64,000 bases of DNA, taken from Streptomyces fagopyri. GTDB taxonomy: Bacteria > Actinomycetota > Actinomycetes > Streptomycetales > Streptomycetaceae. Below, piece after piece: positions 27,893 through 38,435 of this stretch. Under the pieces are notes generated by a model that had not been told where the DNA came from, made no database searches, and saw only the letters and a program-made list of their open reading frames with translations. The DNA lies in NCBI RefSeq assembly GCF_009498275.1, contig NZ_CP045643.1, forward strand, positions 3,968,001-4,032,000, in the 5' to 3' direction. Made by a program: the position numbers and the translations under genes. Numbering within the stretch: position 1 is the stretch's first letter; each line of letters begins with the position of its first letter.

Positions 27893-29333
27893 CCATCACG
27901 TCGCGCCAAGCGTCCCGTACCGCCTCCGCCACGTCATGCGCCCCCACCGGCGCCCCGTCCGCCGCGAACCGCCCCGCGAGCCCGTGGAGATACGCCCCCA
28001 CACTCCCCGCGTCCGACGCCGACAACCCCGACGCGAGCAACGACCCGGCCAGCCCCGACAGCACGTCCCCGCTCCCCGCCGTCGCCAGCCACGCGGTCCC
28101 CGTCGGATTCACCCGCACGACCCCGCCCCCCGGATCGGCGATCAGCGTCGTCGACCCCTTCAGCAGCACCGTCGCCCCGTACCGCGCCGCCAGCTCCCGC
28201 ACGGACGCCAGCCGGGCCCCCTCCACCGACTCCCGCGACACTCCGAGCAACGCCGCCGCCTCACCGGCGTGCGGGGTCAGCAGCGTCGGCGCGGTACGTC
28301 CGCGCACCGTCGCGCGATCCGCCAGCCGCAGCCCGTCCGCGTCGACGAGCACCGGCACCTCCGCCTCCAGCACCTCGGCCACCGCCGACGCGTCGTCCCC
28401 GGCACCGGGCCCCACCACCCACGCCTGCACTCGACCGGCCCGCGCGGGCCCCAGGTCCGACACCAGCGTCTCGGGAAAACGGGAGATCACGGCGTCCGCC
28501 GCGGGCCCGACGTAGCGCACCGCCCCCGCGCCGCCGCGCAGCGCCCCGGAAACGGCCAGCACGGCGGCCCCGGGATACCGGGCGGACCCGGCCGCGATCC
28601 CCACCACGCCCCGCCGGTACTTGTCGCTCTCCGCCCCCGGCGCGGGCAGCCGCGCCGCCACGTCCGCGTGCTGCAGGGCCTCCAGTTCGGCCCGTTCGGG
28701 CAGATCGAGCCCGATGTCGACCAGGCGCACGGAACCGGCGTACTCGCGCGCCGGATCGATCAGCAGCCCCGGCTTGTGGGTCCCGAAGGTCACCGTCAGA
28801 TCGGCGTGGACCGCCGGGCCGAGGACCTCTCCGGTGTCCGCCTCGACACCGCTCGGCAGGTCCACGGCGACCACCACCGCACGGGATCCCGCCGCGAACC
28901 CCGCCAGCGTCGCCGCGTCGGGCCGCAGACCGCCCTTGCCCCCGATCCCCACGATGCCGTCGACGACGAGGTCGGCCCGCCCGATCAATTCCTGCGCGGT
29001 GCCCAGGAAGCCGTCCCCGCCCGTGACCGTGTTCCCGCCCGCCCCCCGCAGCGCGGCCAGCCCCCCGGCATGGGTGCGTTCGGGCGCGAGCAGCAGCGCG
29101 GTGACACCCGCGCCGCGCCGGGCCAGACGCGCGCCCGCGTACAGCGCGTCCCCGCCGTTGTCCCCGCTGCCGACCAGCAGCACGACCCGGCTGCCGTACA
29201 CCCGCCCCAGTACGTCCGCGCAGGCGGCGGCGAGTCCGGCGGCCGCCCGCTGCATCAACGCCCCCTCGGGGAGCCGTGCCATCAGCTCCCGTTCGGCGGT
29301 CCTCACGGTCTCCACGCTGTACGCAGTACGCAT
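27888..29333 (-). CDS. nnr: Bifunctional NAD(P)H-hydrate epimerase / dehydratase
   Basis: This 481-residue fusion repairs damaged NAD(P)H hydrates. The N-terminal YjeF_N epimerase (about 1-215) shows VLLVGSGDNGGDALYAGARL and VDLPSGVEADTG. The C-terminal ADP-dependent dehydratase (ribokinase-like, about 225-481) shows VVGPGAGDD, LLTPHAGEAAALLGV and NPTGTAWLATAGSGDVLSGL. Length and order match the family. The start is the ATG at MRTAYSVET; the frame runs further upstream but without similarity. The gene ends inside the 8-base tandem repeat. It sits between the transpeptidase gene and acpS, as in other actinobacteria. Confidence 0.95.
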   Translation of the reverse strand: MRTAYSVETVRTAERELMARLPEGALMQRAAAGLAAACADVLGRVYGSRVVLLVGSGDNGGDALYAGARLARRGAGVTALLLAPERTHAGGLAALRGAGGNTVTGGDGFLGTAQELIGRADLVVDGIVGIGGKGGLRPDAATLAGFAAGSRAVVVAVDLPSGVEADTGEVLGPAVHADLTVTFGTHKPGLLIDPAREYAGSVRLVDIGLDLPERAELEALQHADVAARLPAPGAESDKYRRGVVGIAAGSARYPGAAVLAVSGALRGGAGAVRYVGPAADAVISRFPETLVSDLGPARAGRVQAWVVGPGAGDDASAVAEVLEAEVPVLVDADGLRLADRATVRGRTAPTLLTPHAGEAAALLGVSRESVEGARLASVRELAARYGATVLLKGSTTLIADPGGGVVRVNPTGTAWLATAGSGDVLSGLAGSLLASGLSASDAGSVGAYLHGLAGRFAADGAPVGAHDVAEAVRDAWRDVMG

Positions 29334-29406
29334 GGCACCGAGTCTCCCGTACGGAGCCCCTGCGTGCCGCTCCGGCCTCGGCGGCGGGGCCCGGGCCGTC
29401 GCGTGG

Positions 29407-29506
29407 TCCCCGGTGGATCGGCGCGCGGCCTCGGACGCCGTGCGTCGCACCGCGCGGGGCCGCCCCCGTAGACGGCGTGTTCGGTCGATCGGGCGACGCG
29501 GCGAGG
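29407..29506. repeat. Dispersed intergenic repeat, copy B
   Basis: This 100-base segment between nnr and acpS resembles 9107-9207. Shared blocks are at the left end (TCCCCGGTGGA.CGGCG) and the right end (CGGCGTGT.CGGTCGATC and GACGCGGCGAGG). Both copies lie in spacers upstream of minus-strand genes. Confidence 0.6.
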
Positions 29507-29551
29507 GCCGTAGCTGCCGACGCCAGCCCGCCGGACGTCGCGGGACGGCCC

Positions 29552-29923
29552 TCAGCCTTCCGCGATCACCACCGCCGAGGCGACCCCCGCGTCATGGCTG
29601 AGCGACACGTGCCACGACATGACGCCCAGTTCGGCCGCGCGTGCCGCCACGGTCCCGCGCACCCGCAGCCGCGGCCGGCCGCTGTCCTCCACATAGACCT
29701 CGGCGTCCGTCCAGTGCATTCCGGCCGGAGCGCCCAGTGCCTTGGCGACCGCCTCCTTCGCGGCGAACCGCACGGCGAGCGACGCGATACCCCGGCGCTC
29801 CCCGCTCGGCAGGTGCAACTCCTGTTCCAGGAAGAGCCGTTGGGCCAGCCCCGGCGTTCGCTCCAGCGACGCGCGGAACCGGTCGATCTCGGCCACGTCG
29901 ATACCGACCCCGATGATGCTCAT
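29552..29923 (-). CDS. acpS: Holo-ACP synthase
   Basis: The 123-residue AcpS-type phosphopantetheinyl transferase loads acyl carrier proteins. Magnesium ligands are the Asp of [14 protein letters not shown] and the Glu of [13 protein letters not shown], and the tail [20 protein letters not shown] is diagnostic. The ATG at MSIIGVGID gives the normal length. It follows nnr on the minus strand after 218 bases that include the repeat copy, so transcription from its own promoter, upstream near 29930-30100, is likely. It is divergent from the accessory M16 cassette. Confidence 0.96.
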   Translation of the reverse strand: MSIIGVGIDVAEIDRFRASLERTPGLAQRLFLEQELHLPSGERRGIASLAVRFAAKEAVAKALGAPAGMHWTDAEVYVEDSGRPRLRVRGTVAARAAELGVMSWHVSLSHDAGVASAVVIAEG

Positions 29924-30167
29924 GCCGAGCACCCTACGACCGGCCCGCCCCCCTCGGCGTACCACCGAACCGCGGCCGGTCAGGTCCCCCGACCGGGGCT
30001 GCGCCCCGATATCTCGCTCCCGTCCTGTCACAGCTCCCTGTTAGCCTGCGGCAACTCGATCACGCCACACGTCAACCTCGCATTGACCACGCGTCGATCA
30101 CACGTTCTCGCGCGCCCTGGGGGGCCAGCCGGCGCGCCCCACATCGCCATCGCCAGGGGGCGGACAC

Positions 30168-31148
30168 ATGAGCAGCACCACCAAGGGCACCGACAGGGAC
30201 GGAGGAAGACCCGTCACCGCCTCCGGGCCGGTGACCGACCCCTTCGACGCGTTCCCGGAACTCGTCCCGCTGCGCACCGCCGCCCGGGAGGGCGACGGTG
30301 CGGCGGTCCTCGCCTTCTTCGCCGGGCTCGGCTCCGCCGACGAGGTCTGTTTCGCCTCCCATCACCTCGCCGATGTCCCTGATGTGGAGAAGTGTCTGGA
30401 ACGGGCCGTGGCGGCCCGGCCCGCCGACCCGTTGCCCCGCACCCTTCTCGCCGAGCGGTACGTCCGCGTCGGCTGGGCCATTCGCAGCAGAGCCCTGGCC
30501 AGGGACGTCTCGCGCGACCGGTTCGACCAGTTCCACGAGTGGCTCCGCAGGGCCGAGCGGCTCCTCATCGAGGTGTGCGCGGAGCACCCCGCGTACGCCC
30601 CCGCCTGGACCACCCGCCTGCTCACCGCCCGCGGTCTGGAGCTGGGCCAGTCCGAGGCCCGCCGCCGGTACGACCGGATGTCGGCCGGCACCGCGCACAC
30701 CCATCGCGCCCAGACCCTGCTGCTCCAGCAGCTGTGCCCCAAGTGGGGCGGTTCCTGGGACGCCGCGCACGGCTTCGCCCAGGAGTGCGCGAGCGCCGCG
30801 TCGGACGGCTCCGACGCCGGCTCGCTGGTCGCCCTCGCCCACATCGAACACCGGATGGAACTGCAAGGCGTCGAGGCCGACACCTACCTGCGGAACATAT
30901 CGGTCCGCAACGACCTGCGCGCCGCCGCCGAGCGCTCGGTGCTGCACCCCGCCCACCGGCCCGGCTGGGACTCGGTCGCCGCGCACAGCGCCTTCGCGAT
31001 GGCGTTCTCCCTCGGCGGTCACCACGGGGACGCCGCCCGGCACTTCACCGTACTGGGCGACAGGGCCTCGGAGTTCCCGTGGGAGTACCTGGCGGACTGG
31101 CGCGGCCTGTTCACGACCTTCCGCGCGTCCGCGCTCGAAACGCTCTGA
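30168..31148 (+). CDS. Helical protein of unknown function preceding an M16 peptidase
   Basis: The 326-residue soluble, Ala/Arg/Leu-rich protein has TPR-like helical repeats (LERAVAARPADPLPRTLLAE, AERLLIEVCAEHPAYAPAWT, HPAHRPGWDSVAAHSAFAMA) and no signal peptide or membrane helix. I do not recognise a named family. The ATG follows a weak AGGGGG ribosome-binding site. The downstream peptidase gene starts 15 bases after its stop, so the two are co-transcribed. It may scaffold or regulate the peptidase or recruit a substrate (inference). Confidence 0.75.
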   Translation: MSSTTKGTDRDGGRPVTASGPVTDPFDAFPELVPLRTAAREGDGAAVLAFFAGLGSADEVCFASHHLADVPDVEKCLERAVAARPADPLPRTLLAERYVRVGWAIRSRALARDVSRDRFDQFHEWLRRAERLLIEVCAEHPAYAPAWTTRLLTARGLELGQSEARRRYDRMSAGTAHTHRAQTLLLQQLCPKWGGSWDAAHGFAQECASAASDGSDAGSLVALAHIEHRMELQGVEADTYLRNISVRNDLRAAAERSVLHPAHRPGWDSVAAHSAFAMAFSLGGHHGDAARHFTVLGDRASEFPWEYLADWRGLFTTFRASALETL

Positions 31149-31163
31149 GGGGGCCGGGACACC

Positions 31164-33029
31164 ATGACCACGGAACGCGAGAGGGACACCCCCGCGGTGC
31201 GGGAGCCCGAGACCGAGGCCGACGCCACGGGTACGACCACGAGCACCACGAGCACCGCCAGCACCACGAAGCCGCCGGCTCCCGCCCCGCCGGCCGACGC
31301 AACCGGCCTCACCGCTCTGGCACCCCTGATCTCCCACACCACCACCCAGGGCATCCCCACCCTCTGCGCCCCCCGACCGGGCGAGATCACCGCCGGTCTC
31401 TTCTTCCGGGTGGGCCGCGCCGACGAGACGCTGACGACGTCCGGGATCACCCATCTCGTCGAACACCTCGCACTGCACGAACTGGGCCGGTCCGACCTGC
31501 ACTACAACGGCGCCACGTCGAACACGTACACCCACTTCCACGTCACCGGCACCCAGCCGGAGGTCGTCACCTACCTCAACGCCGTCTGCGCGGCCCTGCG
31601 CGATCTCCCGCTGGAGCGGCTGGAGACGGAGAAGGAGATCCTGCGCACGGAGGCGGCCGGCCGCGGGAACGGCCCCGGCACCCAGCTGCCGCTGTGGCGC
31701 TACGGCGCCCAGGGATACGGCCTGTCCAGCTACAGCCAGCTCGGCACCTGGAACCTGACCTCCGACCAGGTGCGCGACTGGGCAAGGACCCGCTTCACCA
31801 GGGACAACGCCGTGCTGTGGATCACCGGCGACGGTGTGCCGGACGGCCTGGACCTCACGCTGCCCGCCGGTACCCGCGTCCCGGCACCCGCCGCGTCCAG
31901 CGCGCTGCCCGTCACGCCCGCCTTCATCCTGGGCGACGACGGCCACGTCGTCTTCGACGCGGTCCTGCCCCGCTCCACCGCCGCCGCCGTCTTCGCCGAC
32001 GTCCTCAGCCGCGCCCTCTTCCGGGATCTGCGGCAGGAGGGCGGCTACTCGTACACCGCGCAGGCCGACTACTCCCCGCGCGACGCCGGCTTCGCCACCC
32101 TCACGGCGTACGCCGACGCGCTGCCGAAGAAGCAGGACGCCGTGGTCGGCGGATTCGTCGACGCCTTCGCCCGATTGCGCGCGGGCCGCATCGAACAGGC
32201 CGAACTCGACTCCGCGCGCGGCAAGATGCTCAAGGTGTACGACGCCCCCGACCTCGGCGCCGCCATGCTGCCCTCGTACGCGCTGAACCTGCTGACCGGC
32301 CACCCACTCCTCTCCCCCGAGGAGCACCGGGCCGAGCTGGCCGCGGTGACGGTCGCCGACCTGCGCGAGGTCGCCCGCGCGGCCTGGGCCGACGGGCTGC
32401 TCCAGGTGCCGGGCCGGGATGCCGACTGGGCGGGGTGCACGCCGGCCCCGCGGTATTCGTCGTCGGCCGTCACCGGCACCCGGCACCAGTCCCTGGATGA
32501 CGACCGGTTCACGCTGGTCATCGGCGCCGAAGGGGTGAGCCTGAGGACACCGGGCGGCCCGGTGACCGTACGTTACGACGCGGTCGCGGCGATGACCGTC
32601 CGGCCCGACGGGGCGCGCACCCTGACCGGGCTCGACGGCTTCCGGGTGTCGATCGAGCCGACCCTCTACCGCGGCGTCACACCGGCGGAAACCGCGAGGG
32701 TGGACGCGGGAGTGCCCGCCTCCGCACTGGTGCGCCTGCCCGCCCGGGACCCGGAACAGATCCCACGGCCGTCCGAGCGGAAGGCCTTGGACGGCGAGAC
32801 CGGGAACGCGGGCGGCTGGAAGGCAGCGGTACGGGGCCTGCCCCTGCCGCTCGTCCTGATGGTGACGGTGGACGTGGTCTTCGGCGTGGGCGTGCTGTTC
32901 GCCGTCTTCCACGAGGCCACCGCGGCCGAACCCCAGTGGAGCCGGATCGCCCGCGCCTTCCTGCCGGCCCTCCTGCTGACCCACTTCACCCGCCGGCTGT
33001 ACACCCGCCACAGAGGCGCCCGCGGCTGA
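31164..33029 (+). CDS. Membrane-anchored M16 (insulinase-like) peptidase
   Basis: The 621-residue protein begins with a 45-residue Thr/Pro/Ser-rich low-complexity segment. An M16 domain follows, with the zinc motif H97-x-x-E100-H101 (ITHLVEHLALHEL) and a downstream glutamate cluster at 151-163 (ERLETEKEILRTEAAG), so it should be catalytic. A second M16-like inactive half spans roughly 240-410 (FRDLRQEGGYSYTAQADYS). A beta-rich, PH-like stretch (about 430-520) and two C-terminal hydrophobic segments (LVLMVTVDVVFGVGVLFAVF; IARAFLPALLLTHF) complete it. M16 enzymes can mature peptide natural products or clear peptides. The pair sits inside otherwise conserved acpS-glmS order. Confidence 0.85.
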   Translation: MTTERERDTPAVREPETEADATGTTTSTTSTASTTKPPAPAPPADATGLTALAPLISHTTTQGIPTLCAPRPGEITAGLFFRVGRADETLTTSGITHLVEHLALHELGRSDLHYNGATSNTYTHFHVTGTQPEVVTYLNAVCAALRDLPLERLETEKEILRTEAAGRGNGPGTQLPLWRYGAQGYGLSSYSQLGTWNLTSDQVRDWARTRFTRDNAVLWITGDGVPDGLDLTLPAGTRVPAPAASSALPVTPAFILGDDGHVVFDAVLPRSTAAAVFADVLSRALFRDLRQEGGYSYTAQADYSPRDAGFATLTAYADALPKKQDAVVGGFVDAFARLRAGRIEQAELDSARGKMLKVYDAPDLGAAMLPSYALNLLTGHPLLSPEEHRAELAAVTVADLREVARAAWADGLLQVPGRDADWAGCTPAPRYSSSAVTGTRHQSLDDDRFTLVIGAEGVSLRTPGGPVTVRYDAVAAMTVRPDGARTLTGLDGFRVSIEPTLYRGVTPAETARVDAGVPASALVRLPARDPEQIPRPSERKALDGETGNAGGWKAAVRGLPLPLVLMVTVDVVFGVGVLFAVFHEATAAEPQWSRIARAFLPALLLTHFTRRLYTRHRGARG

Positions 33030-33082
33030 CCCGTGGGGGCACCCTCACCAGGGTGCCCCCCGGGCCCCGACCACCGGGGGCT

Positions 33083-34930
33083 CTACTCCACCGTCACCGA
33101 CTTCGCCAGGTTGCGCGGCTGGTCCACCTCGTTGCCCCGCGCCGTCGCCAGTTCACAGGCGAACACCTGGAGGGGAACCGTGGCCACCAGCGGTTGCAGC
33201 AGGGTCGGGGTCACCGGAATGCGGATCAGGTGGTCGGCGTACGGCACCACCGTCTCGTCGCCCTCCTCCGCGATCACGATCGTGCGCGCGCCCCGGGCCC
33301 GGATCTCCTGGATGTTGGACACGATCTTGTCGTGCAGGACGGACCGGCCGCGCGGCGAGGGCACGACCACCACGACCGGCAGGTCCTCCTCGATCAGCGC
33401 GATCGGCCCGTGTTTCAGCTCGCCCGCCGCGAAGCCCTCGGCGTGCATGTACGCCAGCTCCTTGAGCTTGAGGGCGCCCTCCAGCGCGACCGGGTAGCCG
33501 ACATGCCGGCCGAGGAACAGGACGGTCCGCTTGTCCGCGAGCGTCCGTGCCAGTTCCCGCACCGGTTCCATGGTCTCCAGGACCCGCTCGACCTCGCCGG
33601 AGATGTGGGACAGGTCCCGGATCACGGCCTGGATCTCGTCGCCCCACTTGGTGCCGCGCACCTGGCCGAGGTAGAGGGCGACCAGGTAGCAGGCGACCAG
33701 CTGGGTGAGGAACGCCTTGGTCGAGGCGACCGCGACCTCCGGGCCCGCGTGCGTGTAGAGCACCGCGTCCGACTCGCGCGGGATCGTCGAGCCGTTCGTG
33801 TTGCAGATCGCCAGCACCTTCGAGCCCTGTTCACGCGCGTGCCGCAGCGCCATCAGGGTGTCCATCGTCTCGCCCGACTGGGAGATCGCGATGACCAGCG
33901 CACGCGCGCCGAGGATGGGGTCCCGGTAGCGGAACTCGCTGGCCAGCTCCACCTCGCACGGGATCCGCGTCCAGTGCTCGATCGCGTACTTGGCGATCAG
34001 CCCGGCGTGGAAGGCCGTACCGCAGGCCACGATGACGACCTTGTCGACCTCCCGCAGCTCGCGCACGGGAATCCGCACCTCGTCCAGCCGGAGCGAGCCG
34101 CCCGCGTCGATACGGCCCAGCAGCGTGTCGGCGACCGCCTTGGGCTGCTCGGCGATCTCCTTGAGCATGAAGTAGTCGTAGCCGCCCTTCTCGGCCGCCG
34201 CCGCGTCCCAGTCCACGTGGTACGAGCGCACGTCGGCGGGCCGCCCGTCGAAACCGGTGACCGTCACCCCGTCCCGGCGCAGCTCCACCACCTGGTCCTG
34301 GCCCAGCTCGATGGCCGAGCGCGTGTGGTCGATGAACGCGGTGACGTCCGAGGCGAGGAAGGCCTCGCCCTCGCCCACGCCCACCACGAGCGGCGAGTTG
34401 CGGCGCGCGCCCACGACCACGTCGGGCATGTCGGCGTGCACCGCGACCAGCGTGAACGCGCCCTCCAGGCGCCGGCACACCAGCCGCATCGCCTCCGCCA
34501 GGTCGGCACAGACCGAGAACTCCTCGGCGAGCAGGTGCGCGACCACCTCGGTGTCGGTCTCGGAGGCCAGCTCGTGGCCGCGCTCGGCCAGTTCGGCGCG
34601 GAGCTCGGCGAAGTTCTCGATGATCCCGTTGTGGACGACGGCGACCCGGCCCGCGTTGTCGAGGTGCGGATGCGCGTTCGCGTCCGTGGGGCCGCCATGG
34701 GTGGCCCAGCGGGTGTGCCCGATCCCGGTCGTCCCGGTCGGCAGCGGCCGGTCGACCAGTTCCTTCTCCAGGTTGACCAGTTTCCCGGCTCTTTTCGCCG
34801 CGGCCAGTCCGCCGTCCGCCGGTACGGCGACGCCGGCCGAGTCGTACCCCCGGTACTCCAGTCGCTTCAGTCCGGCCATCACCACGTCAAGCGCCGACTG
34901 CGACCCCACGTATCCCACGATTCCGCACAT
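33083..34930 (-). CDS. glmS: Glutamine-fructose-6-phosphate aminotransferase
   Basis: The 615-residue enzyme makes glucosamine-6-phosphate for cell-wall precursors. The N-terminal glutamine amidotransferase uses Cys2 (MCGIVGYVG). Two SIS sugar-isomerase domains follow (IAISQSGETMDTLMALRHAR, NTNGSTIPRESDA, LFLGRHVGYPVALEGALKLK), ending in the typical PRNLAKSVTVE. No glmS ribozyme is expected in actinobacteria and none is evident upstream. It is a single gene, convergent with the M16 cassette and divergent from coaA. Confidence 0.98.
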   Translation of the reverse strand: MCGIVGYVGSQSALDVVMAGLKRLEYRGYDSAGVAVPADGGLAAAKRAGKLVNLEKELVDRPLPTGTTGIGHTRWATHGGPTDANAHPHLDNAGRVAVVHNGIIENFAELRAELAERGHELASETDTEVVAHLLAEEFSVCADLAEAMRLVCRRLEGAFTLVAVHADMPDVVVGARRNSPLVVGVGEGEAFLASDVTAFIDHTRSAIELGQDQVVELRRDGVTVTGFDGRPADVRSYHVDWDAAAAEKGGYDYFMLKEIAEQPKAVADTLLGRIDAGGSLRLDEVRIPVRELREVDKVVIVACGTAFHAGLIAKYAIEHWTRIPCEVELASEFRYRDPILGARALVIAISQSGETMDTLMALRHAREQGSKVLAICNTNGSTIPRESDAVLYTHAGPEVAVASTKAFLTQLVACYLVALYLGQVRGTKWGDEIQAVIRDLSHISGEVERVLETMEPVRELARTLADKRTVLFLGRHVGYPVALEGALKLKELAYMHAEGFAAGELKHGPIALIEEDLPVVVVVPSPRGRSVLHDKIVSNIQEIRARGARTIVIAEEGDETVVPYADHLIRIPVTPTLLQPLVATVPLQVFACELATARGNEVDQPRNLAKSVTVE

Positions 34931-35104
34931 GCGCGCAGCCTAAGGGCCGACACCCGCCGCATCTCGGCATCTCGTGCCCGATATCGGAAATTCCAGCCGC
35001 CTTCCCCACCGGCCCCACGGCCCCGCGGCCCGCCGGCGAGGTCACCAGGCCCCGCGTGACGGACCCCACGCCCCACCCCGTCCACACTCCCGTAACAATG
35101 GACT

Positions 35105-36094
35105 GTGATCTCTCCGGTCTCCCCGATGCCCCGGAGCGCCCACCGGCACAAGCCGGAGGCGACTCCCTACGTCGACCTCACCCGTGCCGAGTGGAGCGCG
35201 CTGCGCGAAAAGACGCCGCTGCCGCTGAACGCCGAGGAGGTCGAGAAGCTGCGCGGTCTGGGCGATGTCATCGACCTCGACGAGGTGCGGGACATCTACC
35301 TGCCGCTGTCCAGACTGCTGAATCTGTACGTCGGTGCCACGGACGGGCTGAGAGGGGCGCTGAACACCTTCCTCGGCGAGAAGGGCTCACAGTCCGGCAC
35401 CCCGTTCGTGATAGGCGTGGCGGGTTCGGTCGCCGTCGGGAAGTCCACCGTCGCCCGCCTCCTCCAGGCCCTGCTCTCACGCTGGCCCGAACACCCGCAC
35501 GTCGAACTCGTGACCACGGACGGCTTCCTGCTCCCCACCAAGGAGCTGGAGGCACGCGGCCTGATGTCGCGGAAGGGCTTCCCCGAGTCGTACGACCGCC
35601 GCGCGCTCACCCGGTTCGTCGCCGACATCAAGGCGGGCAAGGACGAGGTCACCGCCCCCGTCTACTCCCACCTCATCTACGACATCGTCCCCGGCCAGAA
35701 GCTCACGGTCCGGCGCCCCGACATCCTCATCGTCGAAGGCCTGAACGTGCTGCAGCCCGCCCTGCCGGGCAAGGACGGCCGCACCCGCGTCGGCCTCGCC
35801 GACTACTTCGACTTCAGCGTGTACGTCGACGCCCGCGCCGAGGACATCGAGGCCTGGTACCTCAACCGCTTCCGCAAGCTGCGCGCCACCGCCTTCCAGA
35901 ACCCGTCCTCGTACTTCCGCAAGTACACCCAGGTCTCCGAGGAGGAGGCGCTCGACTACGCCCGCACGACCTGGCGGACCATCAACAAGCCCAACCTGAT
36001 GGAGAACGTGGCCCCCACCCGCGGCCGCGCAGCCCTCGTCGTCCGCAAGGGCCCGGACCACAAGGTGCAGCGTCTCAGCCTGCGCAAGCTGTAG
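35105..36094 (+). CDS. coaA: Pantothenate kinase, type I
   Basis: The 329-residue P-loop kinase phosphorylates pantothenate, the first step of CoA synthesis. Visible motifs are [17 protein letters not shown] (Walker A), TTDGFLLP and VEGLNVLQ, with [20 protein letters not shown] near the C-terminus. The start is most likely GTG with no ribosome-binding site but TAACAA six bases upstream, suggesting a leaderless transcript; an ATG seven codons later is an alternative. Type I enzymes are feedback-inhibited by CoA. Confidence 0.95.
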   Translation: MISPVSPMPRSAHRHKPEATPYVDLTRAEWSALREKTPLPLNAEEVEKLRGLGDVIDLDEVRDIYLPLSRLLNLYVGATDGLRGALNTFLGEKGSQSGTPFVIGVAGSVAVGKSTVARLLQALLSRWPEHPHVELVTTDGFLLPTKELEARGLMSRKGFPESYDRRALTRFVADIKAGKDEVTAPVYSHLIYDIVPGQKLTVRRPDILIVEGLNVLQPALPGKDGRTRVGLADYFDFSVYVDARAEDIEAWYLNRFRKLRATAFQNPSSYFRKYTQVSEEEALDYARTTWRTINKPNLMENVAPTRGRAALVVRKGPDHKVQRLSLRKL

Positions 36095-36138
36095 TCCCGT
36101 ACCACCGGCGGCTGTTCGGTGGGGCTACCCTGCCCGGC

Positions 36139-37080
36139 ATGCTGCATCTTCGCCTGATCACACCGGCCGCACGGACCGACGAGGTGGTGCGCCTGATCGG
36201 GGATACGGTCGGCACCACTCATCTCGTCGTGCTGCCGGGCGCCGCGCGCGACCCCGCCGGCGACGTCGTGATGTGCGACGTCGCCCGCGAGGCGGGCGAC
36301 GAACTGATCGGCGCGCTCCGGGAGTTCGACCTCGACCGGACCGGCTCGATCGCCGTCGAGAACATCGATCTGTCGCTCTCCAGCCGCGCCGACCGGGCCG
36401 AGGAGGCGGCGCCGGGCGAGGGCGCCGACGCGGTGCTGTGGGAACAACTGGCGGACGCCTCGCACGAGGAGTCGACGCTCAGTGTCACCTACGTGGCGCT
36501 GCTGGCGGTCGCGACGATGCTCGCGGCCTGCGGTGTGATGCTGGACAACGCGATCCTGATCGTCGGCGCGATGGCCGTGGGACCGGAGTTCGGACCGCTC
36601 GCCGGGATCTCGACGGCGCTGGTGCGGCGCGCCCCGCACCTGGTCTGGCGGTCACTGTGGGCGCTGCTCGCGGGATTCGCCCTCGCCATGGTGCTGACCG
36701 CTGGCTTCAGCCTGCTCCTCGACGGCCTGGGCCTGTTCGAGCGGGCGATGGTGGAGGCACCGCGCCCGAACACGGCCTTCATCTGGAAGCCCGACTGGAT
36801 GTCCTTCGTCGTGGCCTTCCTCGCGGGGATCGCGGGCACCCTGTCCCTGACCTCCGCGAAGTCGGGCGCGCTGATCGGCGTCGCGATCTCGGTGACCACG
36901 GTCCCGGCGGCGGCGAACGCGGCGGTCGCCCTCAGTTACACGGACTACTCCCAGACCTGGGGCTCCACCTGGCAGTTGCTCGCCAACCTGGGCGGCATCG
37001 TGCTCTCGGGGACCCTCACCCTGCTCGCCCAGAAGTGGTTCTGGGCGAGGCAGCGTGGGGTGACACCCGCTCCCGGTTAG
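36139..37080 (+). CDS. DUF389 membrane protein
   Basis: The 313-residue protein has a cytoplasmic ferredoxin-like N-terminal part ([20 protein letters not shown]) and about five membrane helices from residue 115 on, including [40 protein letters not shown] and [20 protein letters not shown]. The NAILIVGAM and GPEFGPLAG signature marks the DUF389 family, whose function is not established. TACCCT lies seven bases before the ATG and no ribosome-binding site is visible, so the mRNA is probably leaderless. Its end overlaps the convergent glmM by 4 bases. Confidence 0.88.
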   Translation: MLHLRLITPAARTDEVVRLIGDTVGTTHLVVLPGAARDPAGDVVMCDVAREAGDELIGALREFDLDRTGSIAVENIDLSLSSRADRAEEAAPGEGADAVLWEQLADASHEESTLSVTYVALLAVATMLAACGVMLDNAILIVGAMAVGPEFGPLAGISTALVRRAPHLVWRSLWALLAGFALAMVLTAGFSLLLDGLGLFERAMVEAPRPNTAFIWKPDWMSFVVAFLAGIAGTLSLTSAKSGALIGVAISVTTVPAAANAAVALSYTDYSQTWGSTWQLLANLGGIVLSGTLTLLAQKWFWARQRGVTPAPG

Positions 37081-38435
37081 CCGAGCGCGGACTTCACGGC
37101 GTCCGCGAGCCGCCCGGCCACCGACCGGGCGTGGTCGATGTCGGCGGCCTCGACCATGACCCGGACCAGCGGCTCGGTGCCGGACGGACGCAGCAGCACC
37201 CGGCCGGTGGTGCCGAGTTCACGCTCGGCCTCGACGACCGCGGCGGCCAGCTCGGCGGAGCTGTTCACCCGTGAGCGGTCGACGTCGGGGACGTTGACGA
37301 GGACCTGCGGCAGCCGCACCATGACGGACGCGAGGTCCTGGAGCGTACGGCCCGTCTGGGTGATGCGCGCGGCCAGCATCAGGCCGGTCAGCGTGCCGTC
37401 GCCGGTCGTGGCGTGGTCGAGGATGATCACGTGGCCGGACTGCTCGCCGCCGAGCGCGTAGCCGTGCTCCTTCATCTCCTCCAGGACGTAGCGGTCACCG
37501 ACCGCGGTCTGGATGAGCGAGACGCCCTCGCGTTCCATGGCGAGCTTGAAGCCCAGATTGGACATGACCGTCGCGACAACGGTGTCGGAGCGCAGTGCGG
37601 AACGCTCCCGCATCGCCAGCGCGAGTACGGCCAGGATCTGGTCGCCGTCCACCTCGGCGCCCGTGTGGTCCACGGCGAGGCAGCGGTCGGCGTCACCGTC
37701 GTGCGCGATGCCGAGATCGGCGCCGTGCTCGACCACGGCGGCCTTGAGCAGGTCGAGGTGCGTGGAACCGCAACCGTCGTTGATGTTCAGGCCGTTCGGG
37801 GCGGTACCGATCGTGATGATCTCCGCGCCGGCCCGCGCGAAGGCCTCCGGGGACACCCGGGCGGCGGCGCCGTGCGCCTCGTCGAGGACGACCTTGAGAC
37901 CGTCCAGACGGTTCGGGAGCACACCGATCAGATGGGCGACGTACTGGTCGAAGCCCTCGTCGTACGAGCGCACGCGCCCGACGCCCGAACCCGTCGGCCG
38001 GTCCCACGGCGCGCCGGTGCGGTGCTCGTCGTACACGGCCTCGATCCGGTCCTCCAGCTCGTCGGCGAGCTTGTGCCCGCCGCGGGCGAAGAACTTGACG
38101 CCGTTGTCCGGCATGGCGTTGTGACTGGCCGAGAGCATCACACCGAGGTCGGCACCCAGCACACCGGTGAGGTACGCCACCGCGGGGGTGGGCAGCACAC
38201 CGACGCGCAGGACGTCCACGCCGGCGCTGGCCAGCCCGGCGACCACGGCGGCCTCCAGGAACTCCCCGGACGCGCGCGGGTCCCGCCCGACCACTGCCAC
38301 CGGCCGGTGGCCCTCGAACGTACCCGCCTCGGCCAGCACATGCGCCGCCGCTACGGAGAGACCGAGCGCCAGCTCGGCCGTCAGATCCGCGTTGGCGACA
38401 CCGCGCACGCCGTCCGTGCCGAAGAGTCGTCCCAC
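37077..38435 (-). CDS. glmM: Phosphoglucosamine mutase
   Basis: The 452-residue enzyme converts glucosamine-6-phosphate to glucosamine-1-phosphate on the way to UDP-GlcNAc. The phosphoserine loop is MLSASHN (Ser104), metal binding is in AHDGDADRC, the sugar loop is GGEQSGHVI and the phosphate-binding loop is [11 protein letters not shown]. Typical blocks begin at [11 protein letters not shown]. It works directly after GlmS, encoded 2 kb away. The ATG start is at MGRLFGTDG. It probably follows rpsI after a terminator hairpin. Confidence 0.97.
   Translation of the reverse strand: MGRLFGTDGVRGVANADLTAELALGLSVAAAHVLAEAGTFEGHRPVAVVGRDPRASGEFLEAAVVAGLASAGVDVLRVGVLPTPAVAYLTGVLGADLGVMLSASHNAMPDNGVKFFARGGHKLADELEDRIEAVYDEHRTGAPWDRPTGSGVGRVRSYDEGFDQYVAHLIGVLPNRLDGLKVVLDEAHGAAARVSPEAFARAGAEIITIGTAPNGLNINDGCGSTHLDLLKAAVVEHGADLGIAHDGDADRCLAVDHTGAEVDGDQILAVLALAMRERSALRSDTVVATVMSNLGFKLAMEREGVSLIQTAVGDRYVLEEMKEHGYALGGEQSGHVIILDHATTGDGTLTGLMLAARITQTGRTLQDLASVMVRLPQVLVNVPDVDRSRVNSSAELAAAVVEAERELGTTGRVLLRPSGTEPLVRVMVEAADIDHARSVAGRLADAVKSALG

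Noticed and set aside
30072..33011. A 979-codon open frame antisense to the M16 cassette
   Set aside because: Its composition is Gly/Arg/Val-rich shadow sequence, while the plus-strand frames show real domains and the HxxEH motif.
33030..33082. Looked for a glmS ribozyme or riboswitch around glmS
   Set aside because: The 5' side of glmS is at 34930; nothing there resembles the ribozyme core, and it is mostly a Firmicutes element.
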